Shown piece by piece: positions 23,262 to 23,294 of a DNA stretch of 23,294 bases (its first letter is position 1; each line of letters starts with the position of its first letter). The notes under the pieces are model-generated. The model made no database searches, was not told the DNA's origin, and worked only from the letters and a program-made list of their open reading frames with translations. Both the position numbers and the translations under genes were made by a program. Source of the stretch: an uncultured Clostridia bacterium (GTDB taxonomy: Bacteria; Bacillota; Clostridia; Oscillospirales; Acutalibacteraceae); assembly GCA_937892525.1 (NCBI GenBank), contig CALAEV010000026.1, positions 1-23,294 of the forward strand, read 5' to 3'.

Positions 23262-23294
23262 ACACAAAAGTAAATCTTCTCGGAATTGAAATTG
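23255..23294 (+). CDS. pyrD: Dihydroorotate dehydrogenase B, catalytic subunit (3' truncated)
   Basis: Only 13 codons are in the window (MVNTKVNLLGIEI), matching the usual PyrD opening T-K-V-N-L-x-G-I-E-x. AGGGAGGAG (23241-23249) lies 5 bases before ATG at 23255, and the start overlaps the pyrK stop by 7 bases. PyrD oxidises dihydroorotate to orotate using FMN. Position after pyrK makes the call secure despite the short fragment. Confidence 0.88.
   Translation, partial: MVNTKVNLLGIEI

Noticed and set aside
1..23294. CRISPR array, tRNA, rRNA, insertion sequence, integrase or attachment sites
   Set aside because: No direct-repeat array, clover-leaf, transposase or recombinase motif was recognised on either strand; gaps between genes are all below about 160 bases.

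Overview
The window looks like chromosomal DNA from a low-GC Gram-positive anaerobe of the class Clostridia, probably a gut or rumen member of the Oscillospiraceae/Ruminococcaceae. Supporting signs are the strong GGAGG/GAGGTGA ribosome binding sites, frequent TTG and GTG starts, AT-rich intergenic DNA, rubrerythrin, a two-subunit-type fumarase beta chain, a pyrK-type dihydroorotate dehydrogenase system and a lineage-type insertion in PcrA. Genus-level placement is inference. Coding density is very high: no stretch over about 160 bases lacks a gene. I see no rRNA, tRNA, CRISPR array, insertion sequence or prophage.

Layout, left to right. (1) 3-2582: 5'-truncated uvrA, ending in a hairpin shared with a convergent membrane-anchored alpha/beta hydrolase (2623-3594, minus). 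(2) 3745-7330, plus: a tight operon of a DivIVA-domain coiled-coil protein, an orphan fumarase/tartrate-dehydratase beta subunit and the helicase pcrA, again ending in a two-way terminator. (3) 10975-7360, minus: a cytoplasmic DUF4091/GH123-like protein, a RodA/FtsW-type SEDS glycosyltransferase and a peptidase E-like S51 protease, overlapping or 2 bases apart. (4) 11116-14018, plus: typA/bipA followed by a divergent MreB-like actin homologue. (5) 16847-14051, minus: asnB and L-lactate dehydrogenase. (6) 16964-19759, plus: a GH28-like beta-helix protein, a Maa/LacA-type O-acetyltransferase and a small AT-rich nucleotidyltransferase, apparently one carbohydrate or accessory operon. (7) 20483-19797, minus: trmO. 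(8) 20597-21136, plus: rubrerythrin. (9) 21265-23294, plus: pyrC-pyrK-pyrD (pyrD cut off), the start of a de novo pyrimidine operon behind its own sigma-A-like promoter.

Most of this is core housekeeping: DNA repair (UvrA, PcrA), cell shape and division (DivIVA-like, RodA-like, MreB-like), translation (TypA, TrmO), central metabolism (fumarase beta, LDH, AsnB), oxidative stress defence (rubrerythrin) and pyrimidine synthesis. I do not see a clear new defence or mobile system. The best leads are the MreB-like protein, which has lost both residues expected to position the hydrolytic water; the GH28-like protein, which lacks the family's His and Arg/Lys active-site motifs; the DUF4091-RodA-peptidase operon; a recurring GG(T/C)GA(A/T)ATTTTTG start-site module in which TTG is the likely initiator; and an inverted repeat inside the pyrC promoter spacer.
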